The notes: generated from the sequence alone by a model not told the origin. DNA of 64,000 nt from Rufibacter sp. LB8 (GCF_014876185.1 NZ_JADALJ010000001.1:2275501-2339500); one strand, 5' to 3'; counted from the stretch's first letter, positions 34,022-42,697 are shown. Translations and numbers: made by a program.

Positions 34022-34939
34022 ATGTTGTCTATGTCTTTCAAATCTTGGGCTGGTGCGCTGTGCGCGGCCATTCTTTGCTTACAGATAAGTGGCTGCTCCT
34101 CTGCAGCTGAAACCAAATCAGAAACCGCACCAGTTGCCGCCACCGCCACTGTGGCAGGGGCAGCTTCCCCAGCCGCAACCACCCCGGAAACGACGCCAAC
34201 TCCTGCCCCAGCCACCACTTCAGAATCTACCGCACCCGCCACCGCTGAGACCGTTTTGGCCAGAAAACAGGTGCCCATTTTGTGCTACCACCAAATACGC
34301 GAGTGGACCGCCAAAGACGGGAAAGTGGGCAAAGACTACATTGTAAAGCCCAATGACTTCAAAGCCCAGATAAAAATGCTGGCCGACAGCGGCTACCACA
34401 CCATTCTGCCCGACCAACTGCAGGCCTATCTCACCAAAGGCACGCCACTGCCCAGCAAACCCATCATGCTCACCTTTGATGACACCAAGCTGGACCAATA
34501 CACCGTGGCCAAACCCACGCTTGACAAATACGGTTTCAAGGGCGTGTTTTTCATCATGACCGTGTCTATTGGTCGGCCCAATTACATGACCAAAGAGCAG
34601 ATCAAGCAGCTTTCAGACGAAGGCCACGTGATTGGCTCGCACACTTATGACCACGGCAACGTGAAGAAATATGAAGCCGCCGACTGGGTGCGCCAGATTG
34701 AAAAACCCACCAAACAGTTGGAAGCCATCACCGGCAAACCTATTGAGTATTTCGCGTATCCGTTCGGGTTGTGGCGGCCAGAGGCCATTCCGGAACTGCA
34801 GAAACGCGGATTCAAGGCGGCTTATATTCTGGCTACCAAACGTGACCCAAATGACCCCTTGTTTACCATTCGGCGCATTATTGCCAGCGGTTACTGGAGC
34901 ACCAAGGGCTTGTACAACAGCATTCAGAACAGTTTCTAA
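34022..34939 (+). CDS. Polysaccharide deacetylase (CE4/NodB) lipoprotein
   Basis: A lipoprotein signal (SFKSWAGALCAAILCLQISGC) is followed by a 60-residue Ala/Thr/Pro linker, then the NodB domain. VPILCYHQI opens the domain; LTFDDTKLDQY is motif 1 with the catalytic and metal aspartates (the usual TFDDG has T as fifth residue); SHTYDHG is the H-x-x-x-H metal motif; YFAYPFGLW is motif 3. It probably removes acetyl groups from an envelope or extracellular glycan. Start is ATG 34022 or 34031. The metallophosphoesterase gene follows after 18 bases, suggesting cotranscription. Confidence 0.9.
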   Translation: MLSMSFKSWAGALCAAILCLQISGCSSAAETKSETAPVAATATVAGAASPAATTPETTPTPAPATTSESTAPATAETVLARKQVPILCYHQIREWTAKDGKVGKDYIVKPNDFKAQIKMLADSGYHTILPDQLQAYLTKGTPLPSKPIMLTFDDTKLDQYTVAKPTLDKYGFKGVFFIMTVSIGRPNYMTKEQIKQLSDEGHVIGSHTYDHGNVKKYEAADWVRQIEKPTKQLEAITGKPIEYFAYPFGLWRPEAIPELQKRGFKAAYILATKRDPNDPLFTIRRIIASGYWSTKGLYNSIQNSF

Positions 34940-34957
34940 GGCCTCGCGTTTTACCGC

Positions 34958-35800
34958 ATGAACAGACGTAATTTTCTGAACCACGCGCTGCTGGGAACGC
35001 TGGGCCTGGGCGCCGTGGGCAGTTGGTACACCCTGCAGATGGAGCCTTTCTGGCTGGAGTTTGTCCGGAAGAAAATGCCCATCAAACACCTTCCCAGCCA
35101 CTTAGTGGGCAAAACGGTGATGCAAATCAGCGACCTGCACGTGGGCAACCGGTTTGACTACCATTATCTGATTAAGGCTTTTAAAGACGCCCAGAACTGG
35201 GAACCGGATTTTGTGGTCTACACCGGCGATTTTGTGAGCTATGAAGATGAAACCCAGTTTCAGCAATTAGACGAAGTTTTGCGGCACGCCGTGAAAGGAA
35301 AGCTGGCCACCGTGGGCATTCTGGGAAACCATGACTACGGCAAAAACTGGGCAGAGCAACCCGTAGCCGACCAGATTACCTCGCAGCTGGAGCAAGCCGG
35401 TATTACCGTCTTGAGCAACCGGCAAGCAGATTTCGCAGGTCTCAACATTATTGGGCTAGACGATTATTGGGCCCTGAACTTCGCGCCAGCACAGGTCATG
35501 CAGCAGTATGACGCCTCCAAAGCCAACCTGCTGCTCTGCCATAACCCCGATGTCTGCGATTTGGACGTCTGGAACGGTTACCAAGGCTGGATTCTGGCCG
35601 GGCACACCCACGGCGGCCAATGCAAGCCTCCCTTTCTGCCCGCACCCATCCTGCCCGTCAAAAACAAAAAATACGCCCAGGGCGAAATAGATTTACAGGA
35701 CGGCCGAACGCTTTACATCAACCGGGCTATTGGGCATTCCTTCCAGGTCAGGTTTAACGTGCGGCCGGAGATCACTATTTTTGAGCTGGCCCAAGGGTGA
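34958..35800 (+). CDS. Calcineurin-like metallophosphoesterase
   Basis: 280 residues with an N-terminal NRRNFLNHALLGTLGLGAVG segment, a possible Tat-like or uncleaved anchor. The dimetal motifs are in order: SDLHVG (D-x-H), YTGDF (G-D), GNHDYG (G-N-H-D), LLCHNPD and GHTHGGQ (G-H-x-H). The layout resembles YkuE/LpxH-like phosphodiesterases acting at the membrane, such as UDP-diacylglucosamine hydrolases, but the substrate is not settled. It probably shares a transcript with the deacetylase. A family A copy begins 3 bases after the stop. Confidence 0.92.
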   Translation: MNRRNFLNHALLGTLGLGAVGSWYTLQMEPFWLEFVRKKMPIKHLPSHLVGKTVMQISDLHVGNRFDYHYLIKAFKDAQNWEPDFVVYTGDFVSYEDETQFQQLDEVLRHAVKGKLATVGILGNHDYGKNWAEQPVADQITSQLEQAGITVLSNRQADFAGLNIIGLDDYWALNFAPAQVMQQYDASKANLLLCHNPDVCDLDVWNGYQGWILAGHTHGGQCKPPFLPAPILPVKNKKYAQGEIDLQDGRTLYINRAIGHSFQVRFNVRPEITIFELAQG

Positions 35801-35803
35801 ATT

Positions 35804-35847
35804 TTTCCGTTTTCCTGCCCTATTCCAGAAACGGGGCCGAAAACAGA
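35804..35847. repeat. Family A palindrome (diverged)
   Basis: TTCCGTTTTCCTGCCC and GGGGCCGAAAACAGAA, 3 bases after the stop. Confidence 0.6.
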
Positions 35848-35918
35848 ATTAACGCCTCGCCAAATCCATTTGCCGGTAAAACCAGTACATCTAGGTTCAC
35901 CTAGAACTTTACCAGAAC

Positions 35919-36458
35919 ATGGATAGCATCAACCAAAACCAACCCGAAGACAACCACCAGGATTTACAGGGCCAGGAAGCAGCCAAGAAAATGAAAGAGC
36001 TGGCAGAGAACGCCGAAAGCTGTTTTTTCTGCACCAACATCCAGGCTGGCCAGCCCATCACCTCGCGCCCCATGGCCGTGCTCAAAGCCGATGATACTGG
36101 TAGTTTCTGGTTCCTGACCTCAGATGATTCGCACAAGGTAGAGGAGTTGGAGAAAGACCCTTTTGTGCAGTTATTCTTCCAGGGCTCCAAATACTCAGAC
36201 TTCCTCACGGTGCACGGCAACGCGCGCCTCAGCAAAGACAAAGAAAAAATCAAGGAACTCTGGAATCCCATGCTCAAAACCTGGTTCACCGAAGGCATTG
36301 ACGACCCGCGCATCACCGTTTTGCAGGTGGTGCCCACCGGCGGCTATTACTGGGACAACAAACACGGCAACGCCATCGCGTTCATGAAACAGGCCGTAGG
36401 CGCCACCATTGGCGTAACCCTGGATGATTCCATTGAAGGAAACTTGAACGTGAAATAG
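35919..36458 (+). CDS. PNPOx-like general stress protein 26 family
   Basis: 179 residues of the split-barrel flavin-binding fold. ELAENAESCFFCTNIQAGQPITSRPMAVLKADDTGSFWFLTS covers the first strands and the SRPM turn; DPFVQLFFQGSKYSDFLTVHGNARLS and PRITVLQVVPTGGYYWDNKHG complete the barrel. Such proteins bind FMN or FAD; Bacillus GS26 relatives are stress-induced. The enzymatic role is unknown. The preceding gene is separated by a palindrome, so it appears monocistronic. Confidence 0.88.
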   Translation: MDSINQNQPEDNHQDLQGQEAAKKMKELAENAESCFFCTNIQAGQPITSRPMAVLKADDTGSFWFLTSDDSHKVEELEKDPFVQLFFQGSKYSDFLTVHGNARLSKDKEKIKELWNPMLKTWFTEGIDDPRITVLQVVPTGGYYWDNKHGNAIAFMKQAVGATIGVTLDDSIEGNLNVK

Positions 36459-36475
36459 ACTTCTTTACCGTTCAT

Positions 36476-36526
36476 AAAAAGGCGTTTTCGGCTTCATTTA
36501 CAGAAATGAGCCCGAAAACGCTTTTT
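36476..36526. repeat. Family A palindrome with AAAAAG/CTTTTT ends
   Basis: AAAAAGGCGTTTTCGGCTTC then GAGCCCGAAAACGCTTTTT; the terminal T run makes it a plausible terminator, 17 bases after the stop. Confidence 0.85.
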
Positions 36527-36539
36527 GTTTTAATCCAGA

Positions 36540-36610
36540 TGACGCAAAATGCTCATCCGGATTTATCAATCCGGCTGTATTCTGTTGGGGAATTATAAAT
36601 CCCCGGAAAT
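36540..36610. repeat. CGGATTTATCAATCCGG / GGGGATTTATAAATCCCC palindromes
   Basis: Two units of the family seen at 3528-3680. Confidence 0.6.
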
Positions 36611-36619
36611 GCAATAAGA

Positions 36620-36732
36620 CCATCTCTCTTTTGTCATCTTGGAAAGATCTTGTGGGCAAGTTAGAAAAGCGTTTGGTAAAAGCCTGTCTAGTTGGCCACC
36701 AAGATCCTTTCAGGATGACAAAAGAGAGATGG
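36620..36732. repeat. Inverted pair of the AAGATCCTTTCAGGATGACA repeat
   Basis: CATCTCTCTTTTGTCATC at the left and GATGACAAAAGAGAGATGG at the right, enclosing about 60 bases. Confidence 0.75.
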
Positions 36733-36769
36733 TTGATTGAAACAGTTTTTTGATAGTTACCGCTCTTTC

Positions 36770-36855
36770 GGATTTATCAATCCGAAAGTAGTCTGTCGGG
36801 GATTTATAAATCCCCTGAGGAGTAAGTCCGGATTGATAAATCCGGACCAGCAATA
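36770..36855. repeat. CGGATTTATCAATCCG-type palindrome cluster
   Basis: Three units, including GGGGATTTATAAATCCCC. Confidence 0.6.
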
Positions 36856-36896
36856 ACGAATCACTAACCACTGAAAACGAAAAACCACTAATTACC

Positions 36897-38066
36897 TCAG
36901 CACTTCTCCAGCGCCTGCAGAATATCATTCAGAATATCATCGGCGTACTCCAAGCCCACGGAAATTCTGATTAAACCCGGCGTAATGCCCACAGCCTGGC
37001 GCTCGGCTTCAGTGAGTTTGGCGTGGGTGGTGCTAGCGGGGTGCGAGGCGATGCTGCGGGTATCTCCCAAATTGGCGGTGAGCGACATCAATTGCAGGCT
37101 GTCCAGGAACTTGCGGCCGCTGTCCAGCCCGCCTTTCAGTTCAAAACAGAACAAGCCGCCACCGTTTTTCATTTGTTTCTTGGCGATTTCCACCTGCGGA
37201 TGGCTGGGCAGAAACGGATATTTCACCCAGTTGAGTTTTTCATGTCCTTCCAGTTTAGTGGCGATGGCCAAGGCATTATTGGCGTGGCGTTCCATGCGCA
37301 CATCCAGCGTCTCCAGGCTCTTGCTCAGCACCCAGGCATTGAACGGCGACAAAGCGGGGCCCGAGCTTCGGCAGAAAAGAAAAATCTCTTTCACCAGTTC
37401 TTTCTTGCCCACTACCACACCACCCAACACGCGGCCCTGTCCGTCAATCCATTTGGTAGCCGAATGCACCACCAAATCAGCCCCAAACTCAATGGGCCGC
37501 TGGTTCACGGGCGTCGCGAAGCAGTTGTCCACGTTGTAAATGATGTTGTGCTTTTTACAGAGTTTGCCGGCGGCCTCCAGGTCCAGAATGTCCAGCCCCG
37601 GGTTAGTAGGCGACTCCAGGTACAGCATTTTGGTATTCGGCCTGATGGCGGCTTCCCATTCCTCGGGATTGTCTGCGGGCACGTAACTGTACTCAATGCC
37701 GTACTTGGGCAAATATTTGGTAATGATGGTGTGCGTGCTCCCGAAGATGGAATTGCAGGCCAGCAGATGGTCTCCGGCTTTGAGCAAGGCCATGAACGAG
37801 GCGAACACCGCGCTCATGCCAGAGGCAGTGGCGTGCCCTGCTTCGGCTCCTTCCAGGGCGCACATTTTGTCGGTGAATTCCTGCACGCTGGGGTTAGAAA
37901 ACCGACTGTAAATGTTGTCATCGGTTTCATCGGCAAAGGCGGCGCGCATGTCCTCGGCGTTGTCAAACATGAAGCTGCTGGTCAGGAAAAGAGGCGTGGA
38001 ATGCTCCATTTCCTGGGTGCGCTCAGTCTGTATTCTTATGGCTTGGGTCAGCGGATGGTAGTCCAT
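36897..38066 (-). CDS. metZ: O-succinyl/O-acetylhomoserine sulfhydrylase
   Basis: 389 residues, PLP fold-type I. HSATKWIDGQGRVLGG contains the PLP lysine (about K205) and the W-I-D-G-Q-G-R signature typical of O-succinylhomoserine sulfhydrylase rather than cystathionine synthase. NVDNCFATP (D180) and ATASGMSAVFAS are cofactor loops. The reaction adds sulfide to activated homoserine to give homocysteine. metX, 1 kb away, makes O-acetylhomoserine, so the acetyl ester is the likely substrate here (inference). Gene name by family; substrate specificity cannot be read from sequence. Confidence 0.9.
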   Translation of the reverse strand: MDYHPLTQAIRIQTERTQEMEHSTPLFLTSSFMFDNAEDMRAAFADETDDNIYSRFSNPSVQEFTDKMCALEGAEAGHATASGMSAVFASFMALLKAGDHLLACNSIFGSTHTIITKYLPKYGIEYSYVPADNPEEWEAAIRPNTKMLYLESPTNPGLDILDLEAAGKLCKKHNIIYNVDNCFATPVNQRPIEFGADLVVHSATKWIDGQGRVLGGVVVGKKELVKEIFLFCRSSGPALSPFNAWVLSKSLETLDVRMERHANNALAIATKLEGHEKLNWVKYPFLPSHPQVEIAKKQMKNGGGLFCFELKGGLDSGRKFLDSLQLMSLTANLGDTRSIASHPASTTHAKLTEAERQAVGITPGLIRISVGLEYADDILNDILQALEKC

Positions 38067-38289
38067 TATTTAATGTGCTAATTTTTGAATGTGCAAGTTG
38101 GTATCAGGAAGCAGGTATCAAGTAGCAAGACACGTGATGTTAATTTGTACAAGTTCGGCTAAGAAAAACGCGTGCTGCTTAGAAACATGCGTTCTGCGAA
38201 GAAATGCGTTCTACATAGAAATACGCTCTGCGAAGAGTTAGCAACGCGCTCTTCGCAGTAACGGGCAACCAATCTCCAGATTGGCGAAA

Positions 38290-38350
38290 CGTTCATGGCA
38301 CAGACGCTCGTAGGAGCTGCGCGCACTACGAGGTCTTTTGAGCAAGCGCT
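38290..38350. repeat. CGTAGGAGCTGCGC..CTACGAGGTC repeat
   Basis: Second good copy of the element at 24655. Confidence 0.6.
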
Positions 38351-38414
38351 GAAGCGGTCCCTACACTGAGTTGCATGCACCCCTACCCCTCCCAGAAAAG
38401 GAATTATCTGGAAT

Positions 38415-38449
38415 GCGTGGGAGACAAGGCAGTGCCTGGTCTCTACAGG
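38415..38449 (-). repeat. Family B REP variant
   Basis: Minus strand: CTGTAGAGACCAGGCACTGC then CTTGTCTCCCACGC. Confidence 0.7.
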
Positions 38450-38455
38450 TTCAAG

Positions 38456-38496
38456 TCCTGTTTTCGGCTCCATTTCCAGAAATGAGTCCCAAAATG
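38456..38496. repeat. Family A palindrome (diverged)
   Basis: CCTGTTTTCGGCTCCATTT and GAAATGAGTCCCAAAATG. Confidence 0.55.
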
Positions 38497-38583
38497 CTAG
38501 CCAGTATATTCCCCTCCTCGGAGGGGTTAGGGGTGGGTTTACATTTCCCAACTCAGGACTCAGAACTAGAGACTCAGAACTGG

Positions 38584-39009
38584 TTACGCCGTAACCCGCA
38601 CTTCCCAGGTAATCTCCGCGCCTGCCCTTCTCAGCGTTTCGGCCACGGAGCAGTATTTGTCCATGGAGAGTTGGCAAGCTTGTTCGGCTTTGGCTTGGTC
38701 TAGGTTGTGGCCTTGCAAGTCGAAAATCACGTGCACGGTTTTCCAGAGACTGGGTTCCCTGCCGGCTTCGCGCTCCCCGGAAATATCCATTCTGAATCCG
38801 GTGAGTTCCTGGCGCTTCTTCTTCAGAATCATGGCCACGTCAATGCCGCTGCAGCCGCCCAAAGCCATCAAGAGCATTTGCATAGGGCGCACGCCGGCGT
38901 TGGTGCCGCCGCCTTCGGGGCTGGTGTCGGTGGTTAACGAGTGGCCATTGGCATCTTTGGCCTCAAAACCGTAGTCGCCGGCCACTCTGTTCATCTCAAT
39001 TCTTATCAT
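38584..39009 (-). CDS. OsmC family peroxiredoxin-like protein
   Basis: 141 residues from ATG 39009 (MIRIEMNRVAGDYGFEA). NAGVRPMQMLLMALGGCSGIDVAMILKKKRQ holds the first catalytic cysteine (GGCSGID) and CQLSMDKYCSVAETLRRAG the second (KYCSVA). OsmC/YhfA-type proteins reduce organic hydroperoxides with these two cysteines; the YhfA-like subgroup has unknown partners. It is divergent from metX with only 56 bases between start codons, so both promoters share that spacer. Linkage to sulfur metabolism is suggestive only. Confidence 0.9.
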   Translation of the reverse strand: MIRIEMNRVAGDYGFEAKDANGHSLTTDTSPEGGGTNAGVRPMQMLLMALGGCSGIDVAMILKKKRQELTGFRMDISGEREAGREPSLWKTVHVIFDLQGHNLDQAKAEQACQLSMDKYCSVAETLRRAGAEITWEVRVTA

Positions 39010-39065
39010 ATTTATGTCGGTTTTACGCCTGCAGGCCTTTACTTTGCAAAAGATAACGGTGCTGC

Positions 39066-40076
39066 ATGAATTATTTTCAAAACGCCCAGCCTTTTGCGTT
39101 AGAAGGCGGGCAAACACTTCCAGAAATCACGGTGGGCTACCACACGTTTGGTCAGCTGAACGCAAAGAAAAGCAATGTGGTCTGGATTTGCCATGCTTTG
39201 ACCGCTAATTCCAACGCCATGGACTGGTGGGATGGCCTGGTGGGCGAAAATAAAGTCATAGACCCGGCCAAGCACTTCATTGTCTGCGCCAACATTCTGG
39301 GTTCCTGCTACGGCACCACCGGCCCGCTCAGCGTGAACCCTCAAACCCAGGAACCTTATTACGCATCATTCCCGGCCATGACCATCAGAGACATGGTGAA
39401 GGCGCACATTTTGCTCCGCGAACACCTGGGGCTGGAGAAAATACAGATTCTGGCGGGCGGCAGCATGGGCGGTTTCCAGGTCTTGGAATGGGCGCTGGCC
39501 GAGCCGGAAGTAGTGGAAAACCTGTTCCTGTTGGCCACCTCGGCCGCCGAAAGTACATGGAGCATTGGCATTCACACCACCCAACGCTTAATGCTGGAAG
39601 CCGATGGTACCTGGGGCGAACCCTCTCCTACCGCTGGCGCGAAAGGTCTCAAAGCCGCTCGCGCGTTAGGCACGCTCACCTACCGCAACTACCAGATTCT
39701 GGCCCAAAACCAAACCGACCCCGACCCTGAGAAACTGGACAATTACCGCGTGTCATCGTATTTGAATTACCAAGGCGATAAACTGGTCAACCGCTTCAAT
39801 GCCTACAGTTACTGGGTGTTGACCAAAGCCCTGGACAGCCACCACCTGGGCCGTGGCCGTGGCGGAAAATTAGAGCCCGTCTTGCAGAAAATAAATCAAA
39901 GAACGCTTATTATTGGTATCAGCAGTGATATTCTCTGCCCGGTGCAGGAACAACAATTCCTGGCCCAGCACTTGCCCCACGCCACCTACGTGGAGATTGA
40001 CTCCAACTACGGCCATGATGGGTTTATCATTGAAGGCGAGAAAATTTCCCGGCATTTCACAGAATGGTTAGATTAG
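39066..40076 (+). CDS. metX: Homoserine O-acetyltransferase
   Basis: 336 residues, alpha/beta-hydrolase fold. The nucleophile elbow AGGSMGGFQ carries Ser, SSDILCPVQEQ the Asp and SNYGHDGFII the His. HALTANSNAMDWWDGLVG and SVNPQTQEPY are family loops. It acetylates homoserine, the first committed step of methionine synthesis, feeding metZ. Members with this fold can prefer succinyl-CoA; key residues for that cannot be judged without alignment. Start ATG 39066 lies 56 bases from the divergent osmC start. Confidence 0.93.
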   Translation: MNYFQNAQPFALEGGQTLPEITVGYHTFGQLNAKKSNVVWICHALTANSNAMDWWDGLVGENKVIDPAKHFIVCANILGSCYGTTGPLSVNPQTQEPYYASFPAMTIRDMVKAHILLREHLGLEKIQILAGGSMGGFQVLEWALAEPEVVENLFLLATSAAESTWSIGIHTTQRLMLEADGTWGEPSPTAGAKGLKAARALGTLTYRNYQILAQNQTDPDPEKLDNYRVSSYLNYQGDKLVNRFNAYSYWVLTKALDSHHLGRGRGGKLEPVLQKINQRTLIIGISSDILCPVQEQQFLAQHLPHATYVEIDSNYGHDGFIIEGEKISRHFTEWLD

Positions 40077-40210
40077 ATTTAGAAAGCAAAACCAGTTTCA
40101 GGCACAATGCCGTCTGGGTAGGAATAAGTCGCGACCTGTCCTAAACGCTGGCTAAAAGTTAACCGGTTTCCAATAAAGAATACCTCAACATTGCGTTCCC
40201 TCCAGTGTAA

Positions 40211-40240
40211 ACATCCCCCTACCCCCTTCCAAGGGGGAAT
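40211..40240. repeat. CCCCCTTCCAAGGGGG repeat
   Basis: CATCCCCCTACCCCCTTCCA then AGGGGGAAT. Confidence 0.6.
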
Positions 40241-40271
40241 CTGCGAACAGTAAACTTGCCTCTGCCAATTT

Positions 40272-40311
40272 CCGTTTTTGGCTTCGTTTCTGAAAATGAA
40301 GCCAAAAACGC
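40272..40311. repeat. Family A palindrome, AAGCC variant
   Basis: CGTTTTTGGCTTCGTTT and AAAATGAAGCCAAAAACG: core changed on both sides (GGCTTC/GAAGCC). Confidence 0.8.
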
Positions 40312-40319
40312 TTTACCGC

Positions 40320-40360
40320 AAAGCTCCCCTCTCCGTGGGAGAGGGGCCGGGGGTGAGGTC
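40320..40360. repeat. CTCCCCTCTC..GAGAGGGG-GGGGGTGAGG element at a stop codon
   Basis: Hairpin CCCCTCTC-cgtggg-AGAGGGG followed by CCGGGGGTGAGG; runs directly up to the stop of the TSUP gene. Related to 38505-38545, 53887-53925, 57503-57536 and 57810-57850. Confidence 0.65.
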
Positions 40361-41250
40361 TACAACGTCTTCAGCAGAATTCTAAGGCTCCAGAGAATCA
40401 CCAGTGAGCCTACGGCGATGAACATGGTTTTCATGGGCAGTTTTCCGGCCAGGTGGGCGGCGATGGGCGCGGCAATCAGCCCGCCAATCACCAGGCCCAA
40501 AATGATGTGCAAGTGACTCAGGCCCAGCATGGCGAAGAACGTGAGCGAACTGGCCAGCGCCACAAACAACTCAGTGATGCTCACCGAACCAATCACAAAG
40601 CGGGGCGCGCGGCCCTTTGCAATCAAGGTGCTGGTTACCAGAGGCCCCCATCCGCCCCCGCCAAACGAGTCCAGGAAACCGCCGGCCCCGGCCAACAGAC
40701 CAGCCTTCTTAATCTTCTGTTTGGCTGCTTTTTTCTTCCGGAAGGCGTTGTACATAATACGGGAACCCAGAATCAAAGTATAAAACGCCAGCACCGGACG
40801 CACATAATCGCCGTACTCTTCGCCCACCACGCTTAACAGATACGCGCCCGCAATGGCCCCAAGCACGCCCGGTATGAGCAGCACCTTGAACAGCTTCTTG
40901 TTCACGTTCCCGAACTTGTAATGACTGTAGCCCGAGGCCCCGCTGGAAAACACCTCGGCGGTGTGAATGCTTCCGCTGATGGCTGGCAAATTCACGCCTA
41001 ATGACATGAGAATGGTGGTACAGGTAACGCCGTAGCCCATGCCCAAGGCACCGTCTACCATCTGCGCGGCAAACCCGGCCAGAATCATCCAGTAGAACAG
41101 GGGCTCAACATTCAGCAACAGGTTTTGGGTGCGCGCCGCCGCCTCGGCCAGCGGAAAAAAGAAAGAAACGCCGTAACCCAGCACCATCAAAAACAACGCT
41201 GCCGCGCCGCCCAGCGACATCTTTTTCCGGTGCTCGGTTTTTAAATTCAT
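40360..41250 (-). CDS. TauE/SafE (TSUP) family sulfite/sulfate-type permease
   Basis: 296 residues from ATG 41250 (MNLKTEHRKK), about eight helices. GFAAQMVDGALGMGYGVTCTTILMSLGV and GAGGFLDSFGGGGWGPLVTSTLI are the two pseudo-symmetric TSUP signatures. TSUP proteins move sulfite, sulfoacetate, thiosulfate or sulfate. Lying just downstream of cysHDN in the same direction, it is likely to handle an inorganic sulfur oxyanion (inference). A 169-base spacer with a family A palindrome separates it from cysN, so it may have its own promoter. Confidence 0.9.
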   Translation of the reverse strand: MNLKTEHRKKMSLGGAAALFLMVLGYGVSFFFPLAEAAARTQNLLLNVEPLFYWMILAGFAAQMVDGALGMGYGVTCTTILMSLGVNLPAISGSIHTAEVFSSGASGYSHYKFGNVNKKLFKVLLIPGVLGAIAGAYLLSVVGEEYGDYVRPVLAFYTLILGSRIMYNAFRKKKAAKQKIKKAGLLAGAGGFLDSFGGGGWGPLVTSTLIAKGRAPRFVIGSVSITELFVALASSLTFFAMLGLSHLHIILGLVIGGLIAAPIAAHLAGKLPMKTMFIAVGSLVILWSLRILLKTL

Positions 41251-41350
41251 AGGCCGGTGACGGTCAAGTGGCACGGGTAGCACGTTGGTATTGTCCTTTG
41301 GCTGCGCATTTTAGTTTTGCCCGAATGGTAGAGTTTGAAGGACTGAATTC

Positions 41351-41397
41351 ATTCCCGTTTTAGGGCTCAATTCCAGAAATGAGCCCTAAAACGGGGA
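41351..41397. repeat. Family A palindrome, TAGGG variant
   Basis: TTCCCGTTTTAGGGCTCA and TGAGCCCTAAAACGGGGA: the CGGG core changed to AGGG with the matching CCCT opposite. Confidence 0.85.
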
Positions 41398-41419
41398 TTC
41401 CTAAAATCAGAAAATGATT

Positions 41420-42697
41420 TTAACTAAATGCCCAGAATTCTTCCTGTTTGGCTTCGGTGGAAATCATGCAGGCGCCTACGGTCACGTTGCTGGTTTCGTC
41501 AATCAAGATGGCGCCGCCATTGGCGCGTAGTTTCTTGTAGGAGTCAAACGCGATGGGCGAGGCAGTTTTAATCACGGCTTTCACCACGTCATTCAGGCCC
41601 GCCGAGACCGGCGACAGTTCTTTCTCCAGGGTGTTCACGTTGAGTTTGTAGTGCAGTTCTTTCACCACGGCGCGCACGGTGCGGCTGTTGATTTGGAGCA
41701 GATATTTGTTGCGCGGCAAGAGCGGCGTGTTACCCATCCAGCACAACACCACCTCAAATTCCTGGGCCACCTGCACGGGCGCGTCTTGCTTCACTATCAC
41801 ATCGCCGCGGCTAATGTCCACGTCATCTGCCAGGTGCAAGACTACGCTCTGCGGCGCGAAGGCTTCTTCCACTTCTTCGCCGCCTATTTCCACCGCCGAG
41901 ATGGTGCTTTCCACGCCCGAGGGCTGCACCACCACTTTGTCGCCTTTCTTATAGATGCCGCTGATGATTTTTCCGGCATAGCCGCGGTAATCTGGCAGTT
42001 CCTCGGTCTGCGGACGAATGACGTACTGCACCGGGAAACGGCCTTCAGAGAGGTTGATGTCTTCGTGCACTTCCACGGTTTCCAGCACGCGCAGCAAAGA
42101 CTCGCCCTCGTACCACGGCATTGCCGCAGATTTATCCACGATGTTGTCGCCGTTCAAAGCGCTGATGGGGATGAAGGTCACGTTTTTCAGGCCCAAAGAT
42201 TTGGCCACCTGCGCGTAATCAATCACGATGTCATTGTACTTGTCTTCAGAGAAGTTCACCAAATCCATCTTGTTCACGGCCACCACCACATGCGGCAGAT
42301 TGAGCAATGATACAATGATAGAATGCCTTCTGGTTTGCTCCACCACGCCGTGGCGCGCGTCAATCAAAATAATGGCCAAATCAGAGTTAGACGCGCCGGT
42401 GACCATATTGCGGGTGTACTGAATGTGCCCCGGCGTGTCTGCGATGATGAATTTGCGCTTGGGCGTAGAGAAGTATTTGTAGGCCACGTCAATGGTGATG
42501 CCCTGCTCCCGCTCAGCCCGGAGCCCGTCGGTGAGCAACGCCAAATCTACTTCGCCGGCGGCGCGGTTCTTGGTGCTGCGCTCCATGGCTTCCAACTGGT
42601 CTACCATGATGGATTTGCTGTCATATAACAGGCGGCCAATCAACGTGCTTTTGCCATCGTCTACGCTTCCGGCGGTTAAGAATCTTAGAATATCCAT
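41420..42697 (-). CDS. cysN: Sulfate adenylyltransferase subunit 1 (GTPase)
   Basis: 425 residues. Regulatory GTPase subunit of ATP sulfurylase; with CysD it makes APS from sulfate and ATP. G1 GSVDDGKST (about 11-19), switch region REQGITIDVAYKYF, DTPGH and VNKMDL are present, followed by EF-Tu-like beta-barrels. No C-terminal APS kinase domain is fused, unlike some CysNC proteins. It is the last gene of the cysH-cysD-cysN series, separated from cysD by a 331-base repeat-laden spacer. Confidence 0.95.
   Translation of the reverse strand: MDILRFLTAGSVDDGKSTLIGRLLYDSKSIMVDQLEAMERSTKNRAAGEVDLALLTDGLRAEREQGITIDVAYKYFSTPKRKFIIADTPGHIQYTRNMVTGASNSDLAIILIDARHGVVEQTRRHSIIVSLLNLPHVVVAVNKMDLVNFSEDKYNDIVIDYAQVAKSLGLKNVTFIPISALNGDNIVDKSAAMPWYEGESLLRVLETVEVHEDINLSEGRFPVQYVIRPQTEELPDYRGYAGKIISGIYKKGDKVVVQPSGVESTISAVEIGGEEVEEAFAPQSVVLHLADDVDISRGDVIVKQDAPVQVAQEFEVVLCWMGNTPLLPRNKYLLQINSRTVRAVVKELHYKLNVNTLEKELSPVSAGLNDVVKAVIKTASPIAFDSYKKLRANGGAILIDETSNVTVGACMISTEAKQEEFWAFS

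Larger units (their letters stand above)
36527..36896. other. Repeat-only spacer
   Basis: Small GGATTT-ATC-AATCC palindromes (36540-36610, 36770-36855) flank an inverted pair of the AGATCCTTTCAGGATGACA element (36620-36732). No gene. Confidence 0.65.
38067..38583. other. Repeat-rich spacer between metZ and osmC
   Basis: Holds ATGTGCTAAT words next to metZ, a GCGTTCTGCGAAG-like repetitive stretch (38160-38255), the GCTACGAGGTC element (38290-38350), a family B REP (38415-38449), a family A remnant (38456-38496) and a GAGGAGGGG..GGGGTGGG element (38505-38545). No gene. Confidence 0.65.

Noticed and set aside
38067-38090. SAM riboswitch upstream of metZ or metX
   Set aside because: No riboswitch-like conserved core seen; the metX spacer is only 56 bases and the metZ upstream region is repeat sequence.
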